The notes below the pieces were generated by a model. That model was not told the origin of the DNA. It made no database searches and saw nothing but the letters and a program-made list of their open reading frames with translations. Shown here one piece after another: positions 38,520-51,295 of a DNA stretch of 64,000 bases (the first letter of the stretch is position 1; every line of letters begins with the position of its first letter). The translations under genes and the position numbers were made by a program. This stretch comes from Nevskiales bacterium (GTDB lineage: Bacteria > Pseudomonadota > Gammaproteobacteria > Nevskiales > Nevskiaceae). Location of the stretch: assembly GCA_028698335.1 (NCBI GenBank), contig JAQVDP010000014.1, positions 61,117 through 125,116 on the forward strand, written 5' to 3'.

Positions 38520-40109
38520 ATGGCAATCAACGACTTGTATACCGACGGCATCGGCGGCGGCTGGAACGTCCGCGACGCGTCGACCCTGACCCAGGACGAA
38601 GTCCTCGAGGCGGACGTGGTCATCGTCGGCAGCGGGGCCGGCGGCGGGACCGCCGCCGAGATCCTCACTGCCGCCGGCCTCGACGTGCTGATGCTCGAGG
38701 AGGGCGCGCTGTACACGTCCGCGGACTTCAAGGACATGGACGAGTTCCGCGGCTACACCACGCTGTACCAGGAAGCCAGCGCGCGGACGACCTCCGACGG
38801 CGCGGTCTCGATCTTCCAGGGCCGCGCCGTGGGCGGCACCACCGTCGTCAACTGGACCACGAGCCTGCGCACGCCGGACAACACCCTCGCGCACTGGCGT
38901 GAGGTCTACGGTGTGCGCGACATCGAGTCCGAACAGATGGCGCCGTGGTTCGAGCGCATGGAACAGCGCCTCGGGATCGAACCCTGGGCGATGGCGCCGA
39001 ACCGCAACAACGACCTGCTGCGTGCCGGCTGCGAGAAGCTCGGCGTGCACTGGAAGGTGATTCCGCGCAACGTCCGCGGCTGCTGGAACCTCGGCTACTG
39101 CGGCCTCGGCTGCCCGGTCAACGCCAAGCAGTCGATGCTGGTCACGACGATCCCGTCGGCCCTCGGCCAGGGCATGCGCCTGCTGCACCATGCCCGCGCC
39201 CAGCGCCTGCAGTTCAAGGGCGATCAGGTCAGCGAGCTGACCGTACAGGCGCTCGACGCGCAGGCGCTGCGGCCGACCGGAGTGACGCTGCGGGTCCGCG
39301 CCCGCCATTTCGTGCTCGCCGGCGGCGCGATCAACACGCCGGCGCTGCTGCTGCGCTCGAACGCGCCCGATCCCCGGCAGCGCATCGGGCAGCGCACCTG
39401 CATCCATCCGGTCAACGGCACCGTCGCGCGCTTCGATGACGCGGTCAACGGCTTCCACGGCGCGCCGCAGTCGATCTACTCCGACGAGTTCCTGTGGCCG
39501 GACAGCGGCGTCGGCTACAAACTCGAGGTCCCGCCGCTGCAGCCGATGCTGTCGAGCGGCCTGTTCGGCAGCTTCGGCGACGCCCTGAGCCGGGACATGG
39601 CGACCCTCGACCATGCCCAGGTCAACATCGCGCTGATGCGTGACGGCTTCCACGCCGACAGCAGCGGCGGCCAGGTCCGCATCGACGACAACGGCGCGCC
39701 GGTGCTCGACTACGACTTCAGCGACTACCTGTGGGACGGCCTGCGCCGGGCCTATCTGAGCATGGCCGAGATCCAGTTCGCCGCCGGCGCGCGCATGGTG
39801 CGGCCCGCGCATCTCGACGGCCGCGACTACAGCAGCTGGAAGGAAGCGCGCGAGGCGATCGCCGCACTGCCGATGCAGAAACAGCGGGCGTCGCTGTACA
39901 GCGCCCATCTGATGGGCGGCTGTCTGATGGGCGAGGATCGCCAGACCGCAGTGGTCGACAGCTATGGCCGCTTCCACGAGGCCGGCAACCTGTCGGTGAT
40001 CGACGGCTCGGTGTTCCCGACCTCGATCGGCGCCAATCCGCAGCTGTCGATCTACGCCTTCAGCGCCCGCAACGCGAGCAAGCTGGCCGAGTCGCTGCGC
40101 ACGGCCTGA
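38520..40109 (+). CDS. GMC family oxidoreductase (FAD)
   Basis: A 529-residue FAD-dependent GMC oxidoreductase. VVIVGSGAGGGTAAEILTAAG (about residues 33-53) is the FAD site, GRAVGGTTVVNW follows, and the C-terminal catalytic part holds HLMGGCLMG and GSVFPTSIGANPQLSIYA. The cysteine-rich GCWNLGYCGLGCPVNAK segment is found in alcohol- or sterol-oxidising members with membrane partners. Without its own signal peptide it probably leaves the cell with the Tat-tagged small subunit encoded just upstream. Substrate unknown. Confidence 0.88.
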   Translation: MAINDLYTDGIGGGWNVRDASTLTQDEVLEADVVIVGSGAGGGTAAEILTAAGLDVLMLEEGALYTSADFKDMDEFRGYTTLYQEASARTTSDGAVSIFQGRAVGGTTVVNWTTSLRTPDNTLAHWREVYGVRDIESEQMAPWFERMEQRLGIEPWAMAPNRNNDLLRAGCEKLGVHWKVIPRNVRGCWNLGYCGLGCPVNAKQSMLVTTIPSALGQGMRLLHHARAQRLQFKGDQVSELTVQALDAQALRPTGVTLRVRARHFVLAGGAINTPALLLRSNAPDPRQRIGQRTCIHPVNGTVARFDDAVNGFHGAPQSIYSDEFLWPDSGVGYKLEVPPLQPMLSSGLFGSFGDALSRDMATLDHAQVNIALMRDGFHADSSGGQVRIDDNGAPVLDYDFSDYLWDGLRRAYLSMAEIQFAAGARMVRPAHLDGRDYSSWKEAREAIAALPMQKQRASLYSAHLMGGCLMGEDRQTAVVDSYGRFHEAGNLSVIDGSVFPTSIGANPQLSIYAFSARNASKLAESLRTA

Positions 40110-40158
40110 ACGGATGGCATCCCGCCGCCTTCGTCCCCCGGACGGAGGCGGCGTCTGT

Positions 40159-40434
40159 TCAGCGCCGGACCTCGAAGCCGTCCGGCACTGCACCGTCCCC
40201 GCCCGCCGTCCACGACACCGCGTCGACCCGGGCCGCCGGCGGCCCCCGGTGCAACCAGCGATGCAGTCCGTCCAGGGCTTCGGCGGAACCGCTGGCCACC
40301 CCTTCGACACACCCGTCGGCGCGGTTGGCGACCCAGCCACTCAGCCCGAGGCGCCGCGCCTGCTCCAGCGTCGACTGACGGAAGAACACGCCCTGCACCC
40401 GTCCAGAGACGACGAAACGGTAAGATGCGACCAT
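40159..40434 (-). CDS. acyP: Acylphosphatase
   Basis: A 91-residue acylphosphatase that hydrolyses acyl phosphates. The catalytic arginine lies in [11 protein letters not shown] and the catalytic asparagine in [19 protein letters not shown], the two family signatures. ATG at 40434 gives the normal length of about 90 residues. It is divergent from the next gene. Confidence 0.93.
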   Translation of the reverse strand: MVASYRFVVSGRVQGVFFRQSTLEQARRLGLSGWVANRADGCVEGVASGSAEALDGLHRWLHRGPPAARVDAVSWTAGGDGAVPDGFEVRR

Positions 40435-40468
40435 AGACGACTCGGAAAATCCACGAACCCGGACCGCT

Positions 40469-41143
40469 ATGTTAAAGCGCATACGCCAACGCATCAGCCG
40501 CCTCGCCGCCGACCGCGGGCTGCTCCCGGCCGGCGGCAACACGGTGACGATGGCGGCCGAGATCCCGGTCGGCCAGGACGCCCCGCTGTGGCGCATGCAG
40601 ATCCAGGTCGTCACCGAACCGCAGGCGGACGGTGAACGCACCCGCCTGCGTGCGCATATCCAGGCCAACTTCGCCAGCGCGCTGCGCCCGGCGCTGGCGG
40701 CGACGCCGGACAACGAACGTCCGGCGCTGCCGCAGGACGGTCGCAGCGGCGCCGTGACCCTGGCACAGCGTGCGGGTGGTCTGGCGCAGCGCACCGCGCA
40801 ACGCGCCCTGCGCCTGCCCGGCGTGCGCGCGCTGGCCGAACCGCTGATGCAGCTCGACCTCAACACCTGGGTCGAGATCCAGAGCTCCAGCGCCTCGCTG
40901 GCCGACGGCAGCCACGAGCTGCTCCCGCAGGCCGACAAGCTCGCGTCGCTGGGCATCGTGCCGAAGCGCGCCGCCGACCAGCCGGTGGCCGAAACCTGGG
41001 CCGGGGAGGCCGCCGACGGCTTCGCGCAGGTCTCGGTGCTGCAGATCGACAAGCGCCACCTGCCCGAGAATCTGAAGCGCCTGCTCGGCAAGCAGCCGTT
41101 CTCGATGGCGGCGGCGATCATCAACACCGCGCAGCAGAAATAG
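40469..41143 (+). CDS. Conserved hypothetical protein
   Basis: I do not recognise this 224-residue protein. It has a basic start ([17 protein letters not shown]), no signal peptide or membrane helix, an Ala/Arg-rich middle ([31 protein letters not shown]) and a C-terminal part with [22 protein letters not shown]. Codon use matches its neighbours, and it lies 6 bases before the MATE gene, so the two may be co-transcribed. Confidence 0.7.
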   Translation: MLKRIRQRISRLAADRGLLPAGGNTVTMAAEIPVGQDAPLWRMQIQVVTEPQADGERTRLRAHIQANFASALRPALAATPDNERPALPQDGRSGAVTLAQRAGGLAQRTAQRALRLPGVRALAEPLMQLDLNTWVEIQSSSASLADGSHELLPQADKLASLGIVPKRAADQPVAETWAGEAADGFAQVSVLQIDKRHLPENLKRLLGKQPFSMAAAIINTAQQK

Positions 41144-41149
41144 GGCGCC

Positions 41150-42472
41150 GTGAGCGCCCACCGCCGGCGGGAGGTGCTGGGTCTGGCCCTGCCGATTCTC
41201 GGCGGGATGACCTCGCAGAACCTGCTCAACCTGGTCGACGCCTGGATGGTCGGTGCGCTCGGACCGGCCGCGCTCGCCGCCACCGGCATGGGCGGATTTC
41301 TGAACTTCATGGCGGTCGCCGCGATCATCGGCTTCTCCCCCGCAGTCCAGGCCATTGCCGCGCGCCGCATCGGCGAAGGCCGCAACGACGAGGTCGCGGC
41401 GCCGCTCAACGGCGGGCTGTTGCTGTCGCTGCTGCTCGGCGTGCCGATCAGCGTCGTGCTGATCGCCGCGGCGCCGGCCATCTTCGGCCTGCTCATCGAC
41501 GACCCGGCGGTCGTCAGCGAGGGCACACCATACCTGCAGTGGCGCCTCGTCGCCGTCGCCGCGGTGGGGATGAACTTCTCGTTCCGCGGCTACTGGAGCG
41601 CGGTCAAGCTCACGCGGATGTACATGCGCACGCTGATCAGCATGCATGTCCTCAACGTCGCCTTCAGCTACACCCTGATCCACGGCCTGTTCGGATTGCC
41701 GCAGATGGGCACCGCCGGCGCCGGCCTCGGCACCACCCTGGCCGTGTTCGCCGGCACCCTGATGTACCTGTGGCAGGGGCTGCGGCACGCCCGCGGCGGC
41801 GGCTTCCTGCAGCGCATGCCAACGCCCGAACAGTTCACCGGACTGCTGCGCCTGGGTCTGCCGTCGTCGGTCCAGCAGCTCCTGTTCTCCAGCGGATTCG
41901 CCGCGCTGTTCTGGATCATCGGTCAGGTCGGCACCGACGAGCTGGCCGTCGCCAACGTACTGGTGACGATCACGCTGACCGCGATCCTGCCGGGTATCGC
42001 GCTGGGCATCGCCGCCGCGACCCTGGCCGGGCAGGCGCTCGGACGCAATCAGGCCGACGACGCCTACCGCTGGGCCTGGGATACCTACCGGGTTGGCGCC
42101 TGGATCTTCGGCGCGCTGGCCGTGGTCATGTTGCTGCTGACCGATCCGGTGCTGGCGCTGTTCCTGCGCGACCCCGAGCTGGTCGCGCTGGGACGCGTGC
42201 CGCTGCGCCTGATCGGCGCCGGCATCCTGCTCGACGGGCTCGGCCTGATCATGATGCAGGCCCTGCTCGGCGTCGGCGCCAGCGCCTTCGTGATGATCGT
42301 CGCCTCGGGGCTGCAATGGCTGGTGTTCCTGCCGGCCGCATGGCTGCTGGGCCCCGGTCTGGGCCTGGGCCTGCAGGCGATCTGGATCGCGATGATGAGC
42401 TACCGGCTGCTGCAGGCCGCGCTGTTCGTCCGCGCCTGGCGGCAACGCGCATGGGTCCGCATCCGCGTCTGA
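41150..42472 (+). CDS. MATE family efflux transporter
   Basis: A 440-residue, 12-helix multidrug and toxin extrusion transporter that exports substrates using Na+ or H+. The N-terminal [37 protein letters not shown] and [15 protein letters not shown], repeated in the second half as [14 protein letters not shown], are typical. The start is GTG at 41150. Substrate is not predictable. Confidence 0.9.
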   Translation: MSAHRRREVLGLALPILGGMTSQNLLNLVDAWMVGALGPAALAATGMGGFLNFMAVAAIIGFSPAVQAIAARRIGEGRNDEVAAPLNGGLLLSLLLGVPISVVLIAAAPAIFGLLIDDPAVVSEGTPYLQWRLVAVAAVGMNFSFRGYWSAVKLTRMYMRTLISMHVLNVAFSYTLIHGLFGLPQMGTAGAGLGTTLAVFAGTLMYLWQGLRHARGGGFLQRMPTPEQFTGLLRLGLPSSVQQLLFSSGFAALFWIIGQVGTDELAVANVLVTITLTAILPGIALGIAAATLAGQALGRNQADDAYRWAWDTYRVGAWIFGALAVVMLLLTDPVLALFLRDPELVALGRVPLRLIGAGILLDGLGLIMMQALLGVGASAFVMIVASGLQWLVFLPAAWLLGPGLGLGLQAIWIAMMSYRLLQAALFVRAWRQRAWVRIRV

Positions 42473-42482
42473 GGCCACGCCG

Positions 42483-43736
42483 TCACTCGTAGTGCACCAT
42501 GCGCACCGCGAACAGATCGCGCGAGCGGCGCCACACCCCGCCGACCACCACCAGCGTCATCGCCGCGCCGAACACGACCGACGGCACGGTCCCCAGCAGC
42601 CGCGCGGCCAGTCCGGATTCGAAGGCGCCGAGTTCGTTCGACGAGCTGATGAAGATGCTGTTGACCGACTGCACCCGCCCGCGCAGGTGATCCGGCGGCA
42701 CCACCTGCAGGATCGTCTGGCGGATCACGACGCTGATGCTGTCACAGGCGCCGATCAGGAACAGCGCCGCGATCGACAGCCAGAAATGCGTGGACAGCGC
42801 GAACATCAGCGTCGCGACGCCGAAGCCCAACACCGCCAGCAGCAGATTGCGCCAGGCCTGTCCGGTCGGCGGCACCCACGCGCAGACCAGGATCGTCAGC
42901 ATCGCCCCGACCGCGGGGGCGCTGCGCAGCCAGCCCAGGCCTTCGGGCCCGACCCCGAGAATGTCCTCGGCGAACACCGGCAGGATCGCGACGACCCCGC
43001 CGAACAGTACCGAGAACATGTCCAGCGAGATCGCATAGAGAATGATCCGGGTGTTGCGCACATAGTGCAGCCCTTCGCGCAGCGCCGCCCAGAGTCCGGA
43101 GGGGTCGCCCGCTTCCGCTGGCGGTGCCGGGCGCGGCGCGATGCCGGCGACCAGACGCTCGACGCCGACGATCAGCGCGATCACCACCAGCAGCGATCCG
43201 CCCAGCCCGAGCCCCGCGTAGATGAAGCCGCCGGCGACCGGCCCCAGAATGGCGCCGGCCTGCCAGCAGGTGCTCGACCAGGTCGCGGCGTTGCCGTAAT
43301 GCTCGCGCGGCACCAGGAACGCGCGCAGCGACGACGCCGTCGGCGACAGGACGCCGCGGGCGAAACCGAGGATCGCGATCGCCAGATAGATCAGCGCCAG
43401 CCACAGCGTGACCGACAGATGCGCCCGCACATCCGGCCGCGCCAGCACCGCCAGCACCGTCGACGCCAGCAGCATCACCGCCAGGCTGGCCCGGATCAGC
43501 GCGCGCTTCTCGCGGCGATCGGCCAGATAGCCGCCGAACAGCGCAAGACCGATGAACGGGACCGCCTCGGCCAGCCCGATCAGGCCCAGCGACAGCGGAT
43601 CGCCGGTGACGCGGTACAGCTCGTAGGCCAGTGCGATCTGCTGGATCAGCAGCGCACAGGTCAGGAGAAAAACGCCGCCGATGAGGCGCCGGAACTCCGG
43701 AAAGCGCAGCGCCGCGAGAGCGTCCGTCCGCGCCAA
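42483..43736 (-). CDS. MFS transporter (EntS-like)
   Basis: A 417-residue, 12-helix major facilitator. Loop 2-3 carries GGYLADRREKRALIRAS, the MFS motif, and the C-half ends with DHLRGRVQSVNSIFISSSNELG, as in EntS/MacB-neighbour type exporters. The start is TTG at 43736, two bases after the stop of the acyl-CoA desaturase gene upstream, so the pair is likely one transcript. Substrate unknown. Confidence 0.87.
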   Translation of the reverse strand: MARTDALAALRFPEFRRLIGGVFLLTCALLIQQIALAYELYRVTGDPLSLGLIGLAEAVPFIGLALFGGYLADRREKRALIRASLAVMLLASTVLAVLARPDVRAHLSVTLWLALIYLAIAILGFARGVLSPTASSLRAFLVPREHYGNAATWSSTCWQAGAILGPVAGGFIYAGLGLGGSLLVVIALIVGVERLVAGIAPRPAPPAEAGDPSGLWAALREGLHYVRNTRIILYAISLDMFSVLFGGVVAILPVFAEDILGVGPEGLGWLRSAPAVGAMLTILVCAWVPPTGQAWRNLLLAVLGFGVATLMFALSTHFWLSIAALFLIGACDSISVVIRQTILQVVPPDHLRGRVQSVNSIFISSSNELGAFESGLAARLLGTVPSVVFGAAMTLVVVGGVWRRSRDLFAVRMVHYE

Positions 43737-43738
43737 CG

Positions 43739-44911
<1,173 letters not shown>

Positions 44912-44960
44912 GATCTGTACCACAAACCTCTCATCAGCCCGACGCCCCGCGCAAGGCCAA

Positions 44961-46562
<1,602 letters not shown>

Positions 46563-46674
46563 GGGATTCAGGGTCTTTCGCGGGGATGCGAATTGTACCG
46601 ACAGACACGCCGCGCCACAGCCTTCGACAATCAGCCCGGGTCCTGCGGCCCCTTTGCCTCACACGGAAACATCG

Positions 46675-47637
46675 ATGCGCCTTGCCCTCACCCTGCTCGC
46701 CCTGACCCTCCTCTCGGCCCTCGGCGGCTGCTCCGGCGGCGACAACACGCCACCCGGAGAAGACTCGGCCCACGCGCTGCTGATCGACGGACGGATCGAA
46801 CGCTACCGGCTCTACGTCCCGGGGCGGGCACAGCGCGCCAATGAGCCGCTGCCGCTGCTGATCGCCCTGCACGGCGGCGGCGTCAACGCCGCGTCGATGG
46901 ATGAACTCACCGATCTCAAGGCCCTGGCGGACCGCAAGGGCTTCCTCTACATGCGTCCACAGGGTTACGACGCCGAGAACCGCGGCTTCCAGACCTGGAA
47001 CGCCGGCAGCTGCTGCGGCGAGGCCGAAGCCGCGGGCATCGACCACGTCGCCGTCATCAACACGATGATCGACGACGTCGCCGCGCAGTTCGACGTCGAT
47101 CCCGCCCGCATCTACGTCACCGGCCATTCCAACGGCGGCATGATGGCGTATCGCCTGGCGTGCCAGCTTTCGGACCGGATCGCCGCGATCGCGCCGAACT
47201 CCTCCTACCAGATGGACCGGGATTACGACCGCCTGCTGCAGCCGACGGTCTATGCCTGCCAGCCGTCGCGCCCGGTCCCGGTCCTGCACATGCACGGCCT
47301 CGCGGACACCTGCGCACCGTTCGAGGGCGGCCAGAGCACCGGCATCGAGGGCGGTGAACGCCCGCCGGTCGCCGACAGCATCGACTTCTGGGTCGGCAAC
47401 AACCGCTGCAGTTCCGGTCCCGTGGAAACCTATCGCAACGGCGATTCCCGCTGCGTGACCTACTCGGGCTGCGAGGATGGCGCCGACGTGGTCCTCTGCA
47501 CCACCGACAGCGCCGGACACGTCTGGCCCGGCAGCCTGAAACTGGGTGCCGAAGGGGTCTGCGGCGGACAGACCACCACGCGTCTCGACGCCAACACCAC
47601 GCTCTGGCAGTTCTTCGAGCAGCACCCGAAGCCCTGA
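46675..47637 (+). CDS. PHB-depolymerase-like esterase lipoprotein (LpqC family)
   Basis: A 320-residue alpha/beta hydrolase with a lipoprotein signal (SALGGCSGG; Cys near residue 19). The oxyanion region is LHGGGVNAASM, the nucleophile elbow GHSNGGMMAYR, the acid HGLADTCAPF and the histidine DSAGHVWPG. Related proteins cleave polyhydroxybutyrate oligomers or feruloyl esters. Several cysteines may form disulfides. It is divergent from prfC. Confidence 0.87.
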   Translation: MRLALTLLALTLLSALGGCSGGDNTPPGEDSAHALLIDGRIERYRLYVPGRAQRANEPLPLLIALHGGGVNAASMDELTDLKALADRKGFLYMRPQGYDAENRGFQTWNAGSCCGEAEAAGIDHVAVINTMIDDVAAQFDVDPARIYVTGHSNGGMMAYRLACQLSDRIAAIAPNSSYQMDRDYDRLLQPTVYACQPSRPVPVLHMHGLADTCAPFEGGQSTGIEGGERPPVADSIDFWVGNNRCSSGPVETYRNGDSRCVTYSGCEDGADVVLCTTDSAGHVWPGSLKLGAEGVCGGQTTTRLDANTTLWQFFEQHPKP

Positions 47638-47659
47638 GCCGCCGGGCAGCTGGTGGCGG

Positions 47660-48880
47660 CTAGAACGGCAGGCGCAGATCGCTCCTGAACGCGAAGTCGC
47701 CCACGTCCGCGCCGGGCAACTGGCGCTCGCTCCACTGCCAGGACAAGGACAGCGCGGCGCTCTGTCCCGGCAGGCGCACCGCCGCCCAGTCGGACAGATC
47801 GACGCCAAGCTCGACGGCGCGGGCACGCGTCGCGCCGCCCGGCAGGAACCAGTCGTCCTCGACCCCGTTGCGCAGCTTCGCGGCGATCCGGACGAACTCC
47901 AGCCGGCGCTGCACCTGCGCCTCGACGCTCCACTGCTGCTGCCGTGGCTGTTCGGCGGTCGCCGCACTGCTGTGCAGCATCAGCGCACTGCGTGCCTGCC
48001 AGCCGGCGATGCGCTGGCTCTGCGCCCACTGCAGCTCGTAGGCCGCCCTGGGATCGGCCCCCAGCCCGGATGCCTGTGACGCCCCGGGATCGATCGACCG
48101 CAGGCTGAACGTGGTCCGGGCGTCACCCCCGATCGGCAGGGTGGCGGCCGCCGACCAGGTGCCGGCAACGTCCAGTTCGGGGGCGCGTGTGGAGAACAGC
48201 GTGCAGGATCGCGCGCTGAGCTTGAGTCCGGGGCGCCGGGCATCGCCGGCCACACCGATCCGCCCCTCCAGCGGGCAGTCGAGCAGCGGCGGCGTCGCGG
48301 AGGGATCGGCCTCGGTCCAGCTCAGCTGCATGTCGGCCACGCCCGGCGCCCAGGCCAGGCGCGCGATCTGGCGCTCCAGATCCTCCGAGCGCGCCAGCAG
48401 CCAGCGGCCTTCGTCACGCAGGCTGTAGTCGAGCGTCAGCGGGGCGCCGGCCAGATCGCCGACGCGGGTGCTCAGCCGCTGCTCGGAAACCCGGGTGCCC
48501 AGGCTCTCCGGCAACGCATCGGGGCGTTGCATCCACTTCGACCACTGCGCCGGGTCGACGGCATCGCCGGCGCTGATGCTGAAACGGCTCTGCAGCGCGA
48601 ACACACCCAGCGTGTCCTGCACCCCGAACTGGCCGCTGAACAGCGTGCCGTCCGCGCTCGGCGCCCAGGGCAGGGCGGCCGCGACGGCAAGCTCGCCCTT
48701 GCCGACGTGCCCCACCGCCATATCGGTCTGCAGCGACGGCAACGCCGGCAGCGGGCGATCGAGTCCCGGCACCGACTGCGGGACGGAGGCACAGGCCGAC
48801 AGCAGCAGGGCCGCCGCCGCACTCACTCCGTCTCGAAACACGCTCCCCACGATCCGACTCCGACACCCGCGCGGCGCCAT
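47660..48880 (-). CDS. Putative outer-membrane lipoprotein of unknown function
   Basis: A protein of about 406 residues with a lipobox (ALLLSACAS) after a signal segment. The rest is predicted beta-rich with alternating hydrophobic residues and a terminal RSDLRLPF ending in phenylalanine, suggestive of a beta-barrel or beta-sandwich on the outer membrane. The start is uncertain: ATG 48880 is used; GTG codons just before VFRDGVSAAA would give a shorter signal. I do not recognise the family. Confidence 0.65.
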   Translation of the reverse strand: MAPRGCRSRIVGSVFRDGVSAAAALLLSACASVPQSVPGLDRPLPALPSLQTDMAVGHVGKGELAVAAALPWAPSADGTLFSGQFGVQDTLGVFALQSRFSISAGDAVDPAQWSKWMQRPDALPESLGTRVSEQRLSTRVGDLAGAPLTLDYSLRDEGRWLLARSEDLERQIARLAWAPGVADMQLSWTEADPSATPPLLDCPLEGRIGVAGDARRPGLKLSARSCTLFSTRAPELDVAGTWSAAATLPIGGDARTTFSLRSIDPGASQASGLGADPRAAYELQWAQSQRIAGWQARSALMLHSSAATAEQPRQQQWSVEAQVQRRLEFVRIAAKLRNGVEDDWFLPGGATRARAVELGVDLSDWAAVRLPGQSAALSLSWQWSERQLPGADVGDFAFRSDLRLPF

Positions 48881-49000
48881 CCATGGCCGCCGACATTCCG
48901 AAAAAGATACCGGGCATCGACACCAAATCAAGCCAATGGGTTCACATTCCCGGGCGCCGCGGATCAGGGCGCGTCCACGGCCCGACCGACGGTCGCCGGG

Positions 49001-49600
49001 TCAGCCCAGCTCCAGGCGCATGATCGGGCGCGTCGGCGACCGCCGCGCGACCTCGCCGAACCCGGCGGCCCGGAACGTCGACGCCAGCCCGGTGAAGACG
49101 AACGGATCCCCGGTGCGGCCGTCGCGGTCGGTCGGATAGGCCTCGATACACGCCACGCCGGCGCCGGTCGCGTAGGCGACCGCGGCCCGCAGCAGCACCG
49201 TGCTGACACCCTTGTGCCGCCAGCCGCGCCGGACGAAAAAACAGCTGATTGACCACACCGGGCGGTCGTCGACCGGCTTCAGGACACGTGAGCGATCCAG
49301 GCGCGGATACGCGGACCGCGGCGCCAGCGCGACCCAGCCGACCGGCTCGGTACCGGCATAGGCGATCAGTCCGGGACAGGCACCATCGCGGACCAGCGCC
49401 TGCAGCGCGGCGCGATTAGCCGGGCCATGATCGCGCGACTGTTCATTGAATTGCCGCGTCGGCAAGCGCCAGTACATGCACCAGCACCCGGCGCAGGCGC
49501 CGTTGGCGCCGAACAGGGTCTCGAGATCCTTCCACCGCGAGGCGTCGACCGGATGGACCTGCAGGTCCGCACCGCCACCGGCCGCCGCGGCCCGCGTCAC
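49001..49600 (-). CDS. GNAT family N-acetyltransferase coupled to the Hvf/bufferin genes
   Basis: A 199-residue GNAT enzyme transferring an acyl group from acyl-CoA. The acetyl-CoA loop is RRGWRHKGVSTVLLRAAVAYA; GACAGCWCMYWRLPTRQFNEQ near residue 35 marks a common subgroup. GTG at 49600 overlaps the hvfC stop in a GTGA, so it is translated with the RiPP genes. It could modify the lysine-rich precursor peptide or self-protect the cell, but neither is shown. The subgroup also occurs in many genomes without RiPP genes, so the link may be incidental. Confidence 0.8.
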   Translation of the reverse strand: MTRAAAAGGGADLQVHPVDASRWKDLETLFGANGACAGCWCMYWRLPTRQFNEQSRDHGPANRAALQALVRDGACPGLIAYAGTEPVGWVALAPRSAYPRLDRSRVLKPVDDRPVWSISCFFVRRGWRHKGVSTVLLRAAVAYATGAGVACIEAYPTDRDGRTGDPFVFTGLASTFRAAGFGEVARRSPTRPIMRLELG

Positions 49601-50403
49601 GGACGCCGCGTCCCGATGACGATATCCCGCTCCCGCAACTGCGCGAGCATCTGCGCCCCCTGCTGCACGATCGCTTCGGGGTCCGGGTGCCCCAGCTCCC
49701 CGGCGATCCTCAGCAGCAGGGTCCGGCCGCTGGCGTCGGGTTCCGCCTCGATCAGGTTCAGCAGGCGGGCCACCACCGGATTGAGCGCCATGAACCGGAC
49801 CCGATCCTGCCGGTCGCGGTTGACCACCAGATAGGTCGGCTCCACAGGCGGCTGCGCGGGGATGTGGTCCGGGCCGATCAGGTGCACCGGCCACGCGTAG
49901 GCCAGCAGCCACGCCAACGGCGACATCATCGGGCAGCCTTCCAGCAGATCCCCGTTGGGATCGGCCAGCGCCGGCGTCAGCTCCAACGGCGAAATCGACA
50001 GCGCCAGCTCGACCCACTCGTAGTGGGCCAGATCCCGCAGGAACGGCGGGTCCTCGGGGCGCTCGCCGCGCTCATCCTTCAGGTACGCCAGAAACTCCTC
50101 CGGCACCCGGTGGAACAGCGGCGCCGCGCAGCGGTGCCGCGCGAAGAAGTCGCGGACCATGCGATGCCAGGCCGCGTCGCCGCTGAGCTTGCGCAGCACC
50201 GGAAACGCATTGCTCAGACAGTCCTCGACGTTGTTGTAGAACAGCTCCCGGTAGATCTTCAGGCGCCGTTCCTCGATCGCCGCCAGCGGCGTCTCGCCAT
50301 CGTCACGGATGTGCGCGGCGAAGCGGTACTGCAGCGCCTGCGAGCGGGTCGGCGCCGGCGCTTCAGACACGGACACGCTCCGCGGCGGTTGCGGGAGCGG
50401 CAT
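49597..50403 (-). CDS. hvfC: HvfC/BufC family RiPP maturation partner (DUF2063)
   Basis: A protein of up to 268 residues of the DUF2063 family, the partner that helps an MNIO enzyme act on its peptide. The N-terminal domain reads [11 protein letters not shown]...[30 protein letters not shown] and the C-terminal part, with a winged-helix-like segment, [28 protein letters not shown]. It overlaps the end of hvfB: by 41 bases if ATG 50403 is used, or by a few bases if GTG 50376 or 50370 is the true start, which would match the GTG habit of this genome. Confidence 0.88.
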   Translation of the reverse strand: MPLPQPPRSVSVSEAPAPTRSQALQYRFAAHIRDDGETPLAAIEERRLKIYRELFYNNVEDCLSNAFPVLRKLSGDAAWHRMVRDFFARHRCAAPLFHRVPEEFLAYLKDERGERPEDPPFLRDLAHYEWVELALSISPLELTPALADPNGDLLEGCPMMSPLAWLLAYAWPVHLIGPDHIPAQPPVEPTYLVVNRDRQDRVRFMALNPVVARLLNLIEAEPDASGRTLLLRIAGELGHPDPEAIVQQGAQMLAQLRERDIVIGTRRP

Positions 50404-51223
50404 GCCGGGCCTGCAGCGTCCGGATGTGCTCGACCTCGGCCAGCAGCTCCGGCAGCGGCGGGATGTTGAAATCGCGCTCGAGCAGCGTCGGCATCACGCC
50501 GAAGCGCCGGTACGCCCGCTCCAGCAGATCCCAGACCGGATCGATCACGTCCGCGCCGTGCGTGTCGACCCGCAGATCCTCGGCTTCGACATAGTGACCG
50601 GCGACGTGAACGTAACGCACGCGTTCGCCCGGCAGGGCTTCCAGGAACGCGACCGGATCGTAACGGTGATTGATGCTGTTGACGTAGATGTTGTTGACGT
50701 CCAGCAGCAGATCGCAATCGGCACGGTCGAGCACCGCGCGGACGAACTGCAGCTCGCTCAGGTCGGTCGCGAGTGTTGCGTAGTAACTGGCGTTTTCCAG
50801 CGCGATGCGCCGCTCGAGGATGTCCTGGACCCGCCGCACGCGCGCGGCCACGTACTCGACGGCTTCTTCCGTGAACGGAATCGGCATCAGGTCGTAGAGG
50901 TGGCCGTCGTCCGAGCAGTAGGTCAGATGTTCGGTGTAGTCGGCGATTCCGTGAGTATCGAGAAATCGCTTCAGATCGCGGACGAAGGTCTCGTCCAGCG
51001 GCGCCGGGCTGCCGATCGACAGCGACAGGCCATGACTGACGAATCGGTGCCGCTCGGTCATCGCCCGGAACGACCGGCCGAGCCGGCCGCCGACCTGCAT
51101 CCAGTTCTCCGGGGTCGCCTCGAAAAACGAGATCGCGGACGGCGCGTCCGCCGACAGCGCGTCGAGCAGGGCCCGCCGCAGGCCCAGCCCGGCGCCCTGC
51201 AGCGGCAATGCGTCACCGTTCAT
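50363..51223 (-). CDS. hvfB: HvfB/BufB family MNIO RiPP maturase (DUF692)
   Basis: A DUF692 multinuclear non-haem iron oxidase of about 286 residues. It adopts a TIM barrel and in characterised systems converts cysteines of the precursor to oxazolone/thioamide or thiooxazole groups that bind copper. Family segments are visible: [90 protein letters not shown] and YVHVAGH, containing the His, Asp, Asn and Glu iron ligands. ATG 51223 is used; GTG 51268 would add 15 residues. Confidence 0.92.
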   Translation of the reverse strand: MNGDALPLQGAGLGLRRALLDALSADAPSAISFFEATPENWMQVGGRLGRSFRAMTERHRFVSHGLSLSIGSPAPLDETFVRDLKRFLDTHGIADYTEHLTYCSDDGHLYDLMPIPFTEEAVEYVAARVRRVQDILERRIALENASYYATLATDLSELQFVRAVLDRADCDLLLDVNNIYVNSINHRYDPVAFLEALPGERVRYVHVAGHYVEAEDLRVDTHGADVIDPVWDLLERAYRRFGVMPTLLERDFNIPPLPELLAEVEHIRTLQARHAAPATAAERVRV

Positions 51224-51295
51224 GCCGGCAACGCCACGACCGCGCGCACCGAAGGTGCGCACGGCCACGGCCCCGTCACTGACACAGTGAGCGGA

